A DNA stretch of 64,000 nucleotides from Bacillus_BE sp042263505 (GTDB lineage Bacteria; Bacillota; Bacilli; Bacillales; Cytobacillaceae): positions 124,001-188,000 of the forward strand of contig NZ_JBHKFI010000007.1 of assembly GCF_042263505.1 (NCBI RefSeq). Direction: 5' to 3'. A model generated the notes under the pieces. The model saw only the letters and a list, made by a program, of their open reading frames with translations, did no database searches and was not told where the DNA came from. Shown here in pieces: positions 41,791 through 51,002 of this stretch; within the stretch, counting starts at the first letter, position 1; each line of letters opens with the position of its first letter. The position numbers were made by a program, and so were the translations under genes.

Positions 41791-42814
41791 CAAGCTGCTA
41801 GCTTATCTTTTTGCAGGGATATTTCTAGTTTTTTCAAGTTTATTAGCGATATCAATCGGGACGGTTTCTGTCCCGATTTCTGATATCGCCCAAATTTTAG
41901 GGACAAAAATTTTCCATCTTTCAACTACAGATGTGGATTCGATGAATGCTAATATTGTATTAAATATCCGATTGCCAAGAGTTATTTTGGCTGGTCTTGT
42001 AGGAGCAGCTCTCGCTATTGCGGGAGCTGCCTTTCAGGGCTTATTGAGGAATCCGTTAGCAGATCCGTATACACTTGGAGTTTCCTCAGGGGCATCTGTC
42101 GGGGCAGTGTTAACCTTATTTTTTCAGGTTTCCATCCCATTTGTTGGGGAGTTTACACTTCCGGTAATGAGTATTCTTTTTTCGATATTAACCATTTTCC
42201 TGGTGCTGTTATTTGCTCGAAAAATTGAGCATTCCATGAGGGTAGAGACCATTATTTTAACAGGAATTATTTTCAGCTCTTTTTTAGGTGCAGTGATTTC
42301 TTTAATGATTGCGTTAACAGGGGATGAACTAAGACAAATTATTGGCTGGTTATTAGGAAGTGTTTCGATGCGAGGCTGGTCTTATATTCATTTGATGCTT
42401 CCATTTTTTCTGCTTGGCTCTCTTCTTCTTATCCTAAATGCGAGAGAATTGAATGCCATGACTTTTGGTGAAGAGCGGGCACAACATTTAGGCGTGAATG
42501 TGGCTAAGAGAAAGATGCTGATCTTAATTGCGGGTTCGATTTTAACAGGAGCTGCTGTGGCTGTCTCAGGGACGATTGGTTTTGTCGGCTTGGTCATTCC
42601 ACATTTGACGAGGCTATTATGGGGATCGGATCATAAGCATTTGCTCCCTCTATCCATTTTAACCGGTAGTGGATTTTTGATTTTAGCTGACTTGGTGGCG
42701 AGGACTATTATTTCACCAACTGAATTACCTATTGGCGTAATCACGGCATTAATCGGTGCGCCGGTATTTGCACTTATTTTAATCAAAAGAAGGACGGAAG
42801 GCAGGGGATCATGA
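41756..42814 (+). CDS. btuC: Cobalamin ABC transporter permease
   Basis: The membrane subunit of the B12 importer, with about ten transmembrane segments in 352 residues. Family segments are NIRLPRVILAGLVGAALAIAGAAFQGLLRNPLADPYTLGVSSGAS (about 62-106), the coupling loop near GEERAQHLGVN, and SGTIGFVGLVIPHLTR (about 270-285). The likely start is TTG 41756 with GAGG close upstream, inside the end of btuF; no later in-frame ATG fits. Overlap implies coupled translation. Confidence 0.9.
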   Translation: MQRPFIQKTLNNKLLAYLFAGIFLVFSSLLAISIGTVSVPISDIAQILGTKIFHLSTTDVDSMNANIVLNIRLPRVILAGLVGAALAIAGAAFQGLLRNPLADPYTLGVSSGASVGAVLTLFFQVSIPFVGEFTLPVMSILFSILTIFLVLLFARKIEHSMRVETIILTGIIFSSFLGAVISLMIALTGDELRQIIGWLLGSVSMRGWSYIHLMLPFFLLGSLLLILNARELNAMTFGEERAQHLGVNVAKRKMLILIAGSILTGAAVAVSGTIGFVGLVIPHLTRLLWGSDHKHLLPLSILTGSGFLILADLVARTIISPTELPIGVITALIGAPVFALILIKRRTEGRGS

Positions 42815-44283
42815 TGTTAACCGCGGAAGGATTAACAGGGGGTTATTTGAATAAGCCCATTTTGAAGGATGTCTCCTTTCAAGTGGATCAAGGAGAGTTC
42901 TTTGGAATATTAGGACCGAATGGAAGCGGAAAAACAACGCTTCTGAAAATGCTAAGCGGAATTCTTCCCCTTCAAGAAGGGAGTATTTTGTTTAAAGGAA
43001 AATCACTTCAATCATATTCCCCAAAACAGCTAGCGAAATCGATGGCTGTTCTTCCGCAGCTTTCCTCACAAAACTTTGCCTATTCTGTTAAGGAAACTGT
43101 TTCTGTTGGACGTTATGCCCATCATAAGGGCTGGTTTCAAACGTGGAGTCAGGAAGATGAGGCAGTTGTGCAAAGAGTCATGCAGCAAACAGGAGTCTCC
43201 GTATTGCAGGATAAAAATATATTAGAGCTTTCCGGTGGCGAGAGGCAGAGGGTATTTCTGGCGCAGGCACTGGCGCAGGAGCCCGAAATTCTTCTATTAG
43301 ATGAACCTACTAATCATTTGGATTTATCTTTTCAAAAGGAATTATTAGACCAACTAAAAGCTTGGACCATTGAAAATGGACTTACGGTGATTTCCATTTT
43401 CCATGATTTAAATTTGGCCGGATTATATTGTGACAGACTTCTATTACTGGAGAATGGCATTATTGATATTGAGCATATTCCAAATGAGGTATTAAAAGAG
43501 GAGAGAATTAAGAGAATTTATCGGACGCATATTCAGAAAATTCCGCACCCAAGAGTGGCTGCCCCCCAAATTGTATTACTGCCAGTTCATGATTCTCACA
43601 ATCATTCATCCACAGCCTTTGATGAATCGATGCTAGAACAGGTAGAGGATCGTATTATTTTTCATTCACCAAGACCATTGAAGTGTATGTCTTCCGGAGT
43701 TGTAGGCTCCGGCTTTGGTTGGTATCAAACATTTGTTAATCGCCATGTTGATAAGAGTTATAATTGTCATCATCATCAGGAAGAAATGGTCCAATATTTG
43801 AGGGATAAGGGGATGGATCCGGTCAACAGCGTTGGAATGATGACAGCTGTCTTCTTAGAAGATGTTTATTATAGAAAATACGAAGATAATGCTTTATCGC
43901 TTTTCATTGTCGTCACCGCAGGGTTGGGAAACGCAGTTGATGCTTCAAAATCCTATGAGCATTCCTTCACGCCCATGCCTGGAACCATCAATACTTGGAT
44001 ATTCATTGAGGGAGAAATGTCGGATGAAGCCTATATTCAAAGCATCATGACAGCAACCGAATCGAAAGTAAAGGCACTGTTTGATTTAGAGGTCTATGAT
44101 TCGGTGACGAATTCCCTTGCAACGGGCACTTCGACAGATAGTATATTGATTGCTTCAACGCAAATGGGGGAAAGAATTACGTATGCTGGGACTATTACCC
44201 CTCTCGGAAAATTGATTGGCAAGGGAGTCTATGAATGTACGACTGAGGCCATTAAAAAAAGTAAGGAAAGGGTAAGAAAATGA
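42811..44283 (+). CDS. btuD: Fusion of cobalamin ABC ATPase (BtuD) and adenosylcobinamide amidohydrolase (CbiZ)
   Basis: Residues 1-250 are an ABC ATPase: Walker A GPNGSGKTT (about 35), signature LSGGERQR (about 138), Walker B ILLLDEPTNHLD and H-loop SIFHDLN. Residues about 285-480 are a CbiZ domain (LKCMSSGVVGSGFGWYQTFVNRHVDKSY, then SVGMMTAVFLED and VVTAGLGNAVDAS). CbiZ cuts the amide that joins the aminopropanol arm to the corrin ring of adenosyl(pseudo)cobinamide, yielding adenosylcobyric acid. The fusion couples import to remodelling; cbiB follows with overlapping ATG/TGA and rebuilds the side chain. The ATG overlaps the btuC stop. Confidence 0.9.
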   Translation: MMLTAEGLTGGYLNKPILKDVSFQVDQGEFFGILGPNGSGKTTLLKMLSGILPLQEGSILFKGKSLQSYSPKQLAKSMAVLPQLSSQNFAYSVKETVSVGRYAHHKGWFQTWSQEDEAVVQRVMQQTGVSVLQDKNILELSGGERQRVFLAQALAQEPEILLLDEPTNHLDLSFQKELLDQLKAWTIENGLTVISIFHDLNLAGLYCDRLLLLENGIIDIEHIPNEVLKEERIKRIYRTHIQKIPHPRVAAPQIVLLPVHDSHNHSSTAFDESMLEQVEDRIIFHSPRPLKCMSSGVVGSGFGWYQTFVNRHVDKSYNCHHHQEEMVQYLRDKGMDPVNSVGMMTAVFLEDVYYRKYEDNALSLFIVVTAGLGNAVDASKSYEHSFTPMPGTINTWIFIEGEMSDEAYIQSIMTATESKVKALFDLEVYDSVTNSLATGTSTDSILIASTQMGERITYAGTITPLGKLIGKGVYECTTEAIKKSKERVRK

Positions 44284-45245
44284 TGATTTATCATTTATGC
44301 TCGATTACCTTGGCTTATTTTCTCGATAAGTTAGTAGGAGATCCACCAACTTGGCCGCATCCGGTAAAGTGGTTTGGGAGGATGATTTCTTTCTTAGAGA
44401 AGCGCTGGAATAGAGGGAGCAGACGTAAATTAAAAGGTTTTTTGCTGCTTGTGAGTATGCTGCTTTTGGTAGCTGGCTCGACAAGTGCTCTTGTATGGTA
44501 CGGGTATCATATTCATCCAGGAGTAGGTATGGTTCTTGAAGCGATTCTCATTGCCGCGACTATTGCAGAAAAAAGCTTGAAAGAGGCTGCGCTTGAGGTG
44601 TATGAACCGCTTGAAAACGGGGACATTGAGGAAGCGAGAGTAAAGCTTTCTTATATTGTTGGGCGAGATACGGACACTTTAGAAGAAGGAGAAATTGTTC
44701 GGGGAACGGTTGAAACAGTGGCTGAAAATACAAGCGATGGAATAACGGCTCCGTTATTTTGGGCTTTTATTGGGGGTGCTCCTTTAGCGCTGGTCTATCG
44801 CCTAGTTAATACTTGTGATTCTATGGTTGGCTATAAGAATGAACGATTTATGGATTTTGGCTTTGCCTCTGCAAAGCTAGATGATCTATTAAACTTGATC
44901 CCAAGCCGATTGACCGGTTTTTTCATGCTTCTAATGAACCAACCCAAGTATTTTAATTGGAAACAATCATGGGGGATATTGGTTCGGGATGCGAGACGGC
45001 ATCCAAGTCCAAATAGTGGCTGGGGGGAGGCAGCAGTTGCTGCTCTTCTAGGAATCCAATTAGGTGGAATCAATTATTATAAAGGAATAATTTCGATTCG
45101 GGCAAAAATGGGAGAGCCTATGGTGGATTTGGAAAGGGAGCATATCATGGAGAGTATTCTCATTATGGAAAGAACCGTTTTCCTGTTTATCTTATTCCTC
45201 TGGATTGGAGGCATTTTCATTGACATTACCTATTCATGGCTCTAA
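44280..45245 (+). CDS. cbiB: Adenosylcobinamide-phosphate synthase
   Basis: CbiB attaches (R)-1-amino-2-propanol phosphate to adenosylcobyric acid at the membrane. The 321 residues have about five transmembrane segments. The family segments AYFLDKLVGDPPTWPHPVKWFGRMI (residues 12-36), GRDTDTLEEGEIVRGTVETVAENTSDGITAPLFWA (about 128-162) and RRHPSPNSGWGEAAVAALLG are visible. ATG overlaps the btuD-cbiZ stop. The next gene, cobD, supplies the aminopropanol phosphate. Confidence 0.95.
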   Translation: MMIYHLCSITLAYFLDKLVGDPPTWPHPVKWFGRMISFLEKRWNRGSRRKLKGFLLLVSMLLLVAGSTSALVWYGYHIHPGVGMVLEAILIAATIAEKSLKEAALEVYEPLENGDIEEARVKLSYIVGRDTDTLEEGEIVRGTVETVAENTSDGITAPLFWAFIGGAPLALVYRLVNTCDSMVGYKNERFMDFGFASAKLDDLLNLIPSRLTGFFMLLMNQPKYFNWKQSWGILVRDARRHPSPNSGWGEAAVAALLGIQLGGINYYKGIISIRAKMGEPMVDLEREHIMESILIMERTVFLFILFLWIGGIFIDITYSWL

Positions 45246-46293
45246 TCCTAGCTATTTATATCAAGCATTAGGAATAGAGCCACCAAAACAACTTATTGAT
45301 TTTAGTGCAAATATCAATCCTCTAGGACCACCAGGTGCACTTAGAGAGAATTGGGGAAACTTTTTTGATCCCATATTGGTTTACCCGGATCCAAAAGTCC
45401 AGCGCTTAACCAAGCGGATGTCTAAGGAATTAGGGATTGATGAGGAGTGGATTCTATTTGGAAATGGGGCTTCAGAGCTAATTGGATTAGTTGGACGCTT
45501 GCTTTTTGGTAAAAAGGTGTTAATTGTTCAGCCTGCCTTTGCAGAGTATGAGGCAGCTTGCTTAGTTAATCAATGTGAAGTTTTTTCATATCAATTAACA
45601 GAACCTGATTGGCAAATAGATGTTGAAGAGATTAAAAGTTCTATCAAAAAAGTAGATGCAGTCTTTTTCTGCAATCCAAGTAATCCGACTGGGATTCATT
45701 ATTCTAATGAAATAATTAGGGACCTAATCAATATTTGTAAGGAAAGCAATTGCTATCTTATCCTCGATGAAGCTTTTTATGATTACATAGACATTTACGA
45801 GTCGATTGTTCCTTATATTGAAGAAGGAGATAGAGTGATTCTACTAAGATCCATGACAAAGATGTTTGCTATTCCTGGTCTCCGGCTTGGGTATGTTGTG
45901 GCTAAGCCAACGATTATTTCTAAACTGAAAACCTATCAACCTCATTGGAGTGTGAATACAGTTGCTATGCTAGCCGGAGAAATATGTTTAGAGGTTCATG
46001 ATTTTCAGCAAGAAACGCTGGACTTTATTTCAAAGGAAAGAGCAGCAATATTTCACTTTTTAGAAGAAGAAGGATATATTCATTCCGCTTCGCAAACCAA
46101 TTTTTATCTTTTGCGGGATCCGAATCTAGAGGATCAATCGCTACTTATTGCCTTTCTGCTAAAAAAGGGGATCGTTCCTAGACATACGTTTAATTTCTCT
46201 GGTTTAGATGGGAGATGGCTGCGCTTTGCCATCAAAAGTCACCAGGAAAATCGCCAATTAATGAATGTCCTAAAGCAATGGAGGAATGGGTAA
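45220..46293 (+). CDS. cobD: L-threonine-O-3-phosphate decarboxylase
   Basis: CobD is a PLP enzyme that makes (R)-1-amino-2-propanol O-2-phosphate for CbiB. TTG 45220 (MTLPIHGSNP) is chosen because GGAGG lies 8 bases upstream inside cbiB. The 357 residues have the aminotransferase fold: IDFSANINPLGPP near the N-terminus, FCNPSNPTGIHY, LDEAFYDY with the PLP aspartate, and SMTKMFAIPGLRLGY with the Schiff-base lysine (about residue 213). It overlaps cbiB by 26 bases. Confidence 0.93.
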   Translation: MTLPIHGSNPSYLYQALGIEPPKQLIDFSANINPLGPPGALRENWGNFFDPILVYPDPKVQRLTKRMSKELGIDEEWILFGNGASELIGLVGRLLFGKKVLIVQPAFAEYEAACLVNQCEVFSYQLTEPDWQIDVEEIKSSIKKVDAVFFCNPSNPTGIHYSNEIIRDLINICKESNCYLILDEAFYDYIDIYESIVPYIEEGDRVILLRSMTKMFAIPGLRLGYVVAKPTIISKLKTYQPHWSVNTVAMLAGEICLEVHDFQQETLDFISKERAAIFHFLEEEGYIHSASQTNFYLLRDPNLEDQSLLIAFLLKKGIVPRHTFNFSGLDGRWLRFAIKSHQENRQLMNVLKQWRNG

Positions 46294-46851
46294 ATGCTCA
46301 TCTTCATTACCGGTGGAGTACGAAGCGGAAAGAGTAGTTTTGCTGAAAAAACGGCAATGGCTCTTGCAAAGGAAATCAATGGACAACTTCATTATATTGC
46401 AACAGGAGTTGCATCTGATCCAGAAATGCAGGAAAGAGTTTGTCGTCACCAAAAGGATCGGGCAAATGGCCCTTATTTATGGAAAACCTGGGAAAAACCC
46501 TATCTTGTTGGGAAACTGGGTTCTAAGTTTTCAAAAAGAGATATCCTGCTATTGGATTGCGTGACGACTCTTTTAAATAATGAGTTTTATCTGCATGAAG
46601 CAGAGTTAGATAGCCATGTATTAAAAGGGATAAAAGATAGGGTTCTTTCCGGAATAATAAAATTGGCAGGCTGCAGCCATTCTTTAATTGTTGTGAGTAA
46701 TGAAATCCTTTTTGAACCATGTCAAAGTCCATTTGTTCTTTCTTATCAAAAATTATTGGGAGAGCTTCATCAAGAGATTGTTCAAAGGGCTGATAAGGCT
46801 TATATGGTCGAAATGGGGATTCCAATATTAATGAAAGGTGACTTATCATGA
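46294..46851 (+). CDS. cobU: Adenosylcobinamide kinase / guanylyltransferase
   Basis: CobU phosphorylates adenosylcobinamide and transfers GMP to it, forming the activated lower-loop precursor. The 185 residues have the P-loop ITGGVRSGKSSFAEK (residues 4-18), the guanylylated-histidine region ERVCRHQKDR (about 49-58), and VVSNEILFEPCQSPF. Normal CobU ends with a motif (GxGxVP...) that is modified here to FEPCQSP. The ATG has GGAGG upstream, inside cobD. A second, shorter CobU-like gene lies further down the operon. Confidence 0.9.
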   Translation: MLIFITGGVRSGKSSFAEKTAMALAKEINGQLHYIATGVASDPEMQERVCRHQKDRANGPYLWKTWEKPYLVGKLGSKFSKRDILLLDCVTTLLNNEFYLHEAELDSHVLKGIKDRVLSGIIKLAGCSHSLIVVSNEILFEPCQSPFVLSYQKLLGELHQEIVQRADKAYMVEMGIPILMKGDLS

Positions 46852-48353
46852 AAGGAATTATGATTCAAGGGACCTCATCTGATGTAGGAAAGAGCTTGAT
46901 AGTAACGGCTCTTTGCAGGCATCTCTCTAATCAGGGACTAAAGGTGGCTCCGTTTAAATCACAAAATATGTCGAATAATTCTTATGTCACTGCAGATGGA
47001 AAGGAAATTGGCAGAGCTCAGGGAATTCAGGCAGAAGCGGCAAGGACAGAAGCAACTACCTCGATGAATCCAATTCTATTGAAACCGCGTTCGGAGAAGG
47101 AAGCAGAGGTAGTGTTAAACGGTCAAGTGGTGGAAACTTTGTCAGGAAGCAGATATCGTCAAACCTTTTATGAGAGAGGGCAAGAGGCAATAGCGTTTGC
47201 ACTTGAAGAACTAAAGTCTACATACGAGATTCTCGTGATTGAAGGGGCAGGTAGTCCTGTTGAAATGAATTTGAATGACCGTGAGCTTGTCAATATGAAG
47301 GTAGCTGAAATGGCTGATGTTCCGGTTGTTTTAGTGGCTGATATTGATCGAGGAGGGGTATTTGCCTCCATCGTTGGGACGCTGGAGTTATTAACGCCCA
47401 TTCAAAGAAAAAGAGTCCGGGGGATCATCATTAATAAGTTCCGTGGAGAAAGAGAATTATTTCATAGCGGTATTAAATGGCTGGAAGAGAAGACGGGAAT
47501 TCCGGTCCTTGGCTTGTTACCTTATATCGAACATCATGGGATTGATGGAGAGGATTCTTTATCGATTGAGCACCATTATTTTGGCAAGAAAAAAGGGAAT
47601 TTGGATATTGCTGTGATTCGTCTTCCGTTAATTTCAAATTATAGTGATTTTGAGTCCTTTGCATCTGAAGCAGATGTTTCTATTCGCTGGGTTCAACATG
47701 TTTCTGAGTTTGGTCAACCAGATGCCGTGATTATTCCAGGAACAAAGAGCACGATAGCCGATTTGGACTTTTTAATTGAAAACCATTGGGATGAGTGTCT
47801 TCAAGATTTCGTGGCAGCTGGTGGTTATTTGGTTGGAATCTGTGGCGGTTATCAAATGCTAGGAAATGAAATAATCGATGAGGCAGGAACAGATACGGGC
47901 CATAAGAAGCTAAAGGTAGAGGGCTTACGAATGATTCCAGCTATAACGATATTTGAAAATGAAAAGGATACGATAAGAGTGAAAGGAAGGATTCATCCTG
48001 CAACTAGGATAAGAAATACTCCATCAATCGAAGGATATGAAATTCATTTAGGAAGAACGACAGTAGATGAGCTTCATGCCTTTTTACAATTAGAAGGAAA
48101 TCGATCTGAAGGATACTACGGTCAGAATGGAAGAATCATTGGCACGTATTTGCATCATTTATTTTTTAATGATGAATGGAGAAATATATGGCTTAATAGG
48201 CTAAGGGTAGAAAAAGGACTTGAAGAAAAAGAGGTTGTTAATACTAGGAATGTTAAGGATATGAAATACGATGAACTTGCAGCAAGTTTTGAAAAATATT
48301 TGGATTGGGAGTCTTTGGGGAAAATCATTGACCAATGGGATGCTGAACAATGA
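46848..48353 (+). CDS. cobQ: Adenosylcobyric acid synthase (glutamine-hydrolysing)
   Basis: CobQ/CbiP amidates side chains b, d, e and g of adenosylcobyrinic diamide using glutamine. The 501 residues have an N-terminal dethiobiotin-synthetase-like ATP domain (GTSSDVGKSLIVTALCR, FKSQNMSNNSYVT) and a C-terminal class I glutamine amidotransferase with the nucleophile in VGICGGYQMLG (about residue 332) and a catalytic histidine in GTYLHHLF. It overlaps cobU by 4 bases. Its presence without the corrin-ring genes suggests salvage of incomplete corrinoids, or that the ring pathway is elsewhere. Confidence 0.95.
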   Translation: MKGIMIQGTSSDVGKSLIVTALCRHLSNQGLKVAPFKSQNMSNNSYVTADGKEIGRAQGIQAEAARTEATTSMNPILLKPRSEKEAEVVLNGQVVETLSGSRYRQTFYERGQEAIAFALEELKSTYEILVIEGAGSPVEMNLNDRELVNMKVAEMADVPVVLVADIDRGGVFASIVGTLELLTPIQRKRVRGIIINKFRGERELFHSGIKWLEEKTGIPVLGLLPYIEHHGIDGEDSLSIEHHYFGKKKGNLDIAVIRLPLISNYSDFESFASEADVSIRWVQHVSEFGQPDAVIIPGTKSTIADLDFLIENHWDECLQDFVAAGGYLVGICGGYQMLGNEIIDEAGTDTGHKKLKVEGLRMIPAITIFENEKDTIRVKGRIHPATRIRNTPSIEGYEIHLGRTTVDELHAFLQLEGNRSEGYYGQNGRIIGTYLHHLFFNDEWRNIWLNRLRVEKGLEEKEVVNTRNVKDMKYDELAASFEKYLDWESLGKIIDQWDAEQ

Positions 48354-49141
48354 AATGGATAAAAGGGCTATTAATTAATGTACAATTTTTTACTGCGATT
48401 CCTCTGCCGTTAGAGCTTCCAATGGATTCTATGCATTTAAAAAAGGCAATTCAGACCTTTCCTTTGTTAGGGATTCTTCAAGGGGCTTTATTTTCAACTT
48501 TATTATGGGGGCTAACTGAATGGAGCCCATTTTCACAACTTGCCATTGCCTTTCTCATTTGGTGTGCAACCATCTTGATAACAGGTGGGATCCATTTAGA
48601 TGGCTGGATCGATGCGAGCGATGCTTATTTCTCTTTTCGCGATATTCATAAACGTTTGGAAATTATGAAGGATCCAAGGACGGGAGCTTTTGGGGTTCTT
48701 TCGGTTTTGCTGTTATTAAGCTCTCGTTTTTTATTTATCTATGAGATTGTGAAGATGCTTCAGCCAGAAACTTATTTTGCCATTTCCCTTATCCCTTTTT
48801 TCAGCAAATCTGTTTTAGGAGGGGTTCTATTATCGGTTCCTTCCGCCAAAAAAGAGGGATTAGGAGCATTATTTCAGGCAGCAGCAACCTTTTCATCCTT
48901 ATGGGTCTATCTGATTTATTTCGGTTTCGTCTTTCTTTTTCTAATCATCATGAAAATAGATTTTCTAGTGTTACCGCTAATCTTATTTCTTGTTTCTATT
49001 CTTGGGTATCTATTTTTAAGAAGAAAGATTGTGAAATGGTTTAGTGGTATTACTGGAGATCTACTTGGAGCATCTGTAGAGGGGATTGAATGGTTATTAT
49101 GGATAACATTGTGGTTATTGCATTATTTCGTCATGGTTTAA
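48350..49141 (+). CDS. cobS: Adenosylcobinamide-GDP ribazoletransferase (cobalamin synthase)
   Basis: CobS joins adenosylcobinamide-GDP and alpha-ribazole (phosphate) in the membrane, completing the nucleotide loop. The 263 residues have about six transmembrane segments. The active region ITGGIHLDGWIDASDAYFS and EIMKDPRTGAFG (about 77-112) and a C-terminal GITGDLLGASVE are diagnostic. It overlaps both neighbours. Confidence 0.95.
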   Translation: MKWIKGLLINVQFFTAIPLPLELPMDSMHLKKAIQTFPLLGILQGALFSTLLWGLTEWSPFSQLAIAFLIWCATILITGGIHLDGWIDASDAYFSFRDIHKRLEIMKDPRTGAFGVLSVLLLLSSRFLFIYEIVKMLQPETYFAISLIPFFSKSVLGGVLLSVPSAKKEGLGALFQAAATFSSLWVYLIYFGFVFLFLIIMKIDFLVLPLILFLVSILGYLFLRRKIVKWFSGITGDLLGASVEGIEWLLWITLWLLHYFVMV

Positions 49142-49716
49142 CGGAAGAAAATAAAAGAGGTGGTTATTTAGGCTGGAATGATTCTCCCCTTGTTTCAACT
49201 AAAAGGGAAGACTATCAGTTTCAATTTGACCCTTATGAGCAATACTATTGTAGCGATTTGCAGAGATGTGTGACAACGGCTCAATTGCTTTTCCCGGATG
49301 AAGAACCAACTTGTTTGAAAGAACTTAGGGAAATGAATTTTGGGGATTGGCAAGGTAAAACGTATGAGGAGTTAAAGGATGATGGGCGCTACCGAGCTTG
49401 GATTGATAATTTAATGTCCATTACACCTCCAAATGGAGAGTCCTTCTCGCGGTTTGCAGAAAGAATTGATTCCGGTTGGAGGAGAATTACAAATGAGATT
49501 TTGGATAACGATGTGTCAAGAGTAGCCATTGTTACACATGGAGGCGTGGTTCGTTATCTCTTAATGAGATTTGCCCAAGAAGAAAAATCGTTTTGGGATT
49601 GGAAAATTTTTCACGGTACAGGATATGAACTGATATTTGATAAAAAGGCGCTTAGGAGTGGTGGGAAGTGCACTTCGTTACAGGTGGTTCCTTCAATGGA
49701 AAAAAATCATGGGTAA
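49090..49716 (+). CDS. cobC: Histidine phosphatase, probable alpha-ribazole phosphatase
   Basis: A phosphoglycerate-mutase-like phosphatase of 208 residues that probably removes phosphate from alpha-ribazole 5'-phosphate or adenosylcobalamin 5'-phosphate. The catalytic RHG is in LFRHGLTEENK (about residue 14), with YCSDLQRCVTTAQLL, ELREMNFGDWQGKTYEEL and VTHGGVVRYLL containing the second histidine. The ATG has AGAGGGG 5 bases upstream and overlaps cobS by 52 bases. The function follows from the operon; the fold alone allows other substrates. Confidence 0.85.
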   Translation: MVIMDNIVVIALFRHGLTEENKRGGYLGWNDSPLVSTKREDYQFQFDPYEQYYCSDLQRCVTTAQLLFPDEEPTCLKELREMNFGDWQGKTYEELKDDGRYRAWIDNLMSITPPNGESFSRFAERIDSGWRRITNEILDNDVSRVAIVTHGGVVRYLLMRFAQEEKSFWDWKIFHGTGYELIFDKKALRSGGKCTSLQVVPSMEKNHG

Positions 49717-50099
49717 AAAATAAATATCAAAATCAGAGCTGCTATTGGCTCAATTTTTATAAAAAGGATCCTTTTTCGCTGCCAGATGAGAATAATCAAG
49801 CGAGTGTTCTCGTCTTGGAGGGAGTCGAAGCATGGATAAAAAGTCTCATAGAACAATATAATGAACAGGAATGTCGTCAAAGATGGCGAAAGATTTTAGA
49901 GAAGCTCCAAATATGGAAGGAAGGAAGCCCAGATAGGCAAGTGGTTTTTATCGGGGCAGATATTTCAAAAGGTATTGTCCCGATGGATAAAAAGGATCGC
50001 CTATGGCGGGATGTAACAGGCTGGTGCTATCAAGATTTAGCCGCAAAGGCGGACAGAATTGATCTGATTTGGTATGGAATCAATCAAACAATCAAATAA
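49668..50099 (+). CDS. Degenerate CobU-like protein
   Basis: This 143-residue protein starts at GTG 49668 (AGGAG 9 bases upstream), overlapping cobC by 49 bases. The N-terminus has a P-loop-like FVTGGSFNGKKSW and the C-terminus a CobU-type end, VFIGADISKGIVP...LWRDVTGWCYQDLAAKADRIDLIWYGI, but the middle with the guanylylated histidine (present in the full cobU at 46294) is missing. The P-loop has lysine in the place of the usual S/T after GK. It is not a simple pseudogene, since frame and overlaps are intact. It may be a kinase-only or regulatory paralogue; the end motif GxGIVP lost from cobU is kept here, so the two could complement each other. Confidence 0.75.
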   Translation: MHFVTGGSFNGKKSWVKNKYQNQSCYWLNFYKKDPFSLPDENNQASVLVLEGVEAWIKSLIEQYNEQECRQRWRKILEKLQIWKEGSPDRQVVFIGADISKGIVPMDKKDRLWRDVTGWCYQDLAAKADRIDLIWYGINQTIK

Positions 50100-50112
50100 G
50101 GGGGTAGTATGC

Positions 50113-50697
50113 ATGAAGCTTTATACACGAAAAGGAGACAAGGGAAAAACAAGTATTATCGGGGGACGCGTGGATAAGGATGATACCCGTGTCGAGGCTT
50201 ACGGAACCGTAGACGAAGTCAATTGTTTTGTGGGCTTAGCGATGTCTGAGTTAGATACAGAAGTTTATCAGGATGTCTTACTGGATTTAGAAAAAATACA
50301 GCATGAGCTATTTGATTGCGGCGGGGATTTAGCCAATGTTACGAGTAAAAGAGAATTGAAATTAACGAAGGAAGCGGTTGATTATCTTGAGGAACGGATC
50401 GATCAATTAACGGCAGAAGCACCAGAATTAGAGCGATTTATTTTACCAGGTGGAACAAGAGCTGCAGCAACGATACATATCGCTAGAACCGTCACGAGAC
50501 GAGCAGAACGTCTAGTAGTAAAGCTTTTGAAGGCCGATTCAAGTACACCGGAGACGGCCTTACAATATCTAAACCGCCTTTCAGATTATTTCTTTGCACT
50601 TGCGCGAGTTGTAAATTTTCGACGCCATGTCAAGGATGTGGAATATATTCGAAGCGCCAAGGTTTTTAGAGAGCATAAACCGAAAGATGAAAAATAA
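50113..50697 (+). CDS. Cob(I)alamin adenosyltransferase, PduO type
   Basis: This enzyme attaches the 5'-deoxyadenosyl group to cob(I)alamin or corrinoid precursors. ATG 50113 (MKLYTRKGDKG) is chosen with GGGGG 7 bases upstream, giving 194 residues. Motifs are YTRKGDKGKTSIIGG (ATP loop), VEAYGTVDEVNCFVG, FILPGGTRAAATIHIARTVTRRAER (about 126-150) and LQYLNRLSDYFFALAR near the C-terminus. It is the homologue of B. subtilis YvqK and the last gene of the operon, with a terminator after it. Confidence 0.94.
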   Translation: MKLYTRKGDKGKTSIIGGRVDKDDTRVEAYGTVDEVNCFVGLAMSELDTEVYQDVLLDLEKIQHELFDCGGDLANVTSKRELKLTKEAVDYLEERIDQLTAEAPELERFILPGGTRAAATIHIARTVTRRAERLVVKLLKADSSTPETALQYLNRLSDYFFALARVVNFRRHVKDVEYIRSAKVFREHKPKDEK

Positions 50698-51002
50698 GGA
50701 AAGTCGAATAGCTATTTAACCATGTGAAGGCTCCCCTATTGCAGGGGAGTTTTTTGTTTGTTACGCTCTAATTATTGAAATGGACAAGGCAAGTTGCAAG
50801 GGCCACTTGATTATTTGAAAGGTAATAAGATTGTGGAGAAAGATGGCTAATGACTTGTTTTAAGTTTCCATACAAGCTAGAAAAAACATACATATATTAG
50901 TAATAAAAAAACACAAATAAGAATGCAATGGGACTCCCTTAATTAATTTAGAAAGTGGTAAAATAATAGGGTGTAACTGAGAAATGGAGGAGCAATAAAA
51001 AA
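50698..51002. other. Intergenic region, end of B12 operon to ddl
   Basis: The region holds the operon terminator at 50731-50756 and an AT-rich stretch with the ddl promoter; a TAAAAT near 50958 is a candidate -10 without a convincing -35. There is no additional gene. Confidence 0.5.
50731..50756 (+). terminator. Terminator of the cobalamin operon
   Basis: CTCCCCT / AGGGGAG with a 5-base loop and T6 directly after, 33 bases beyond the last gene. Confidence 0.92.
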
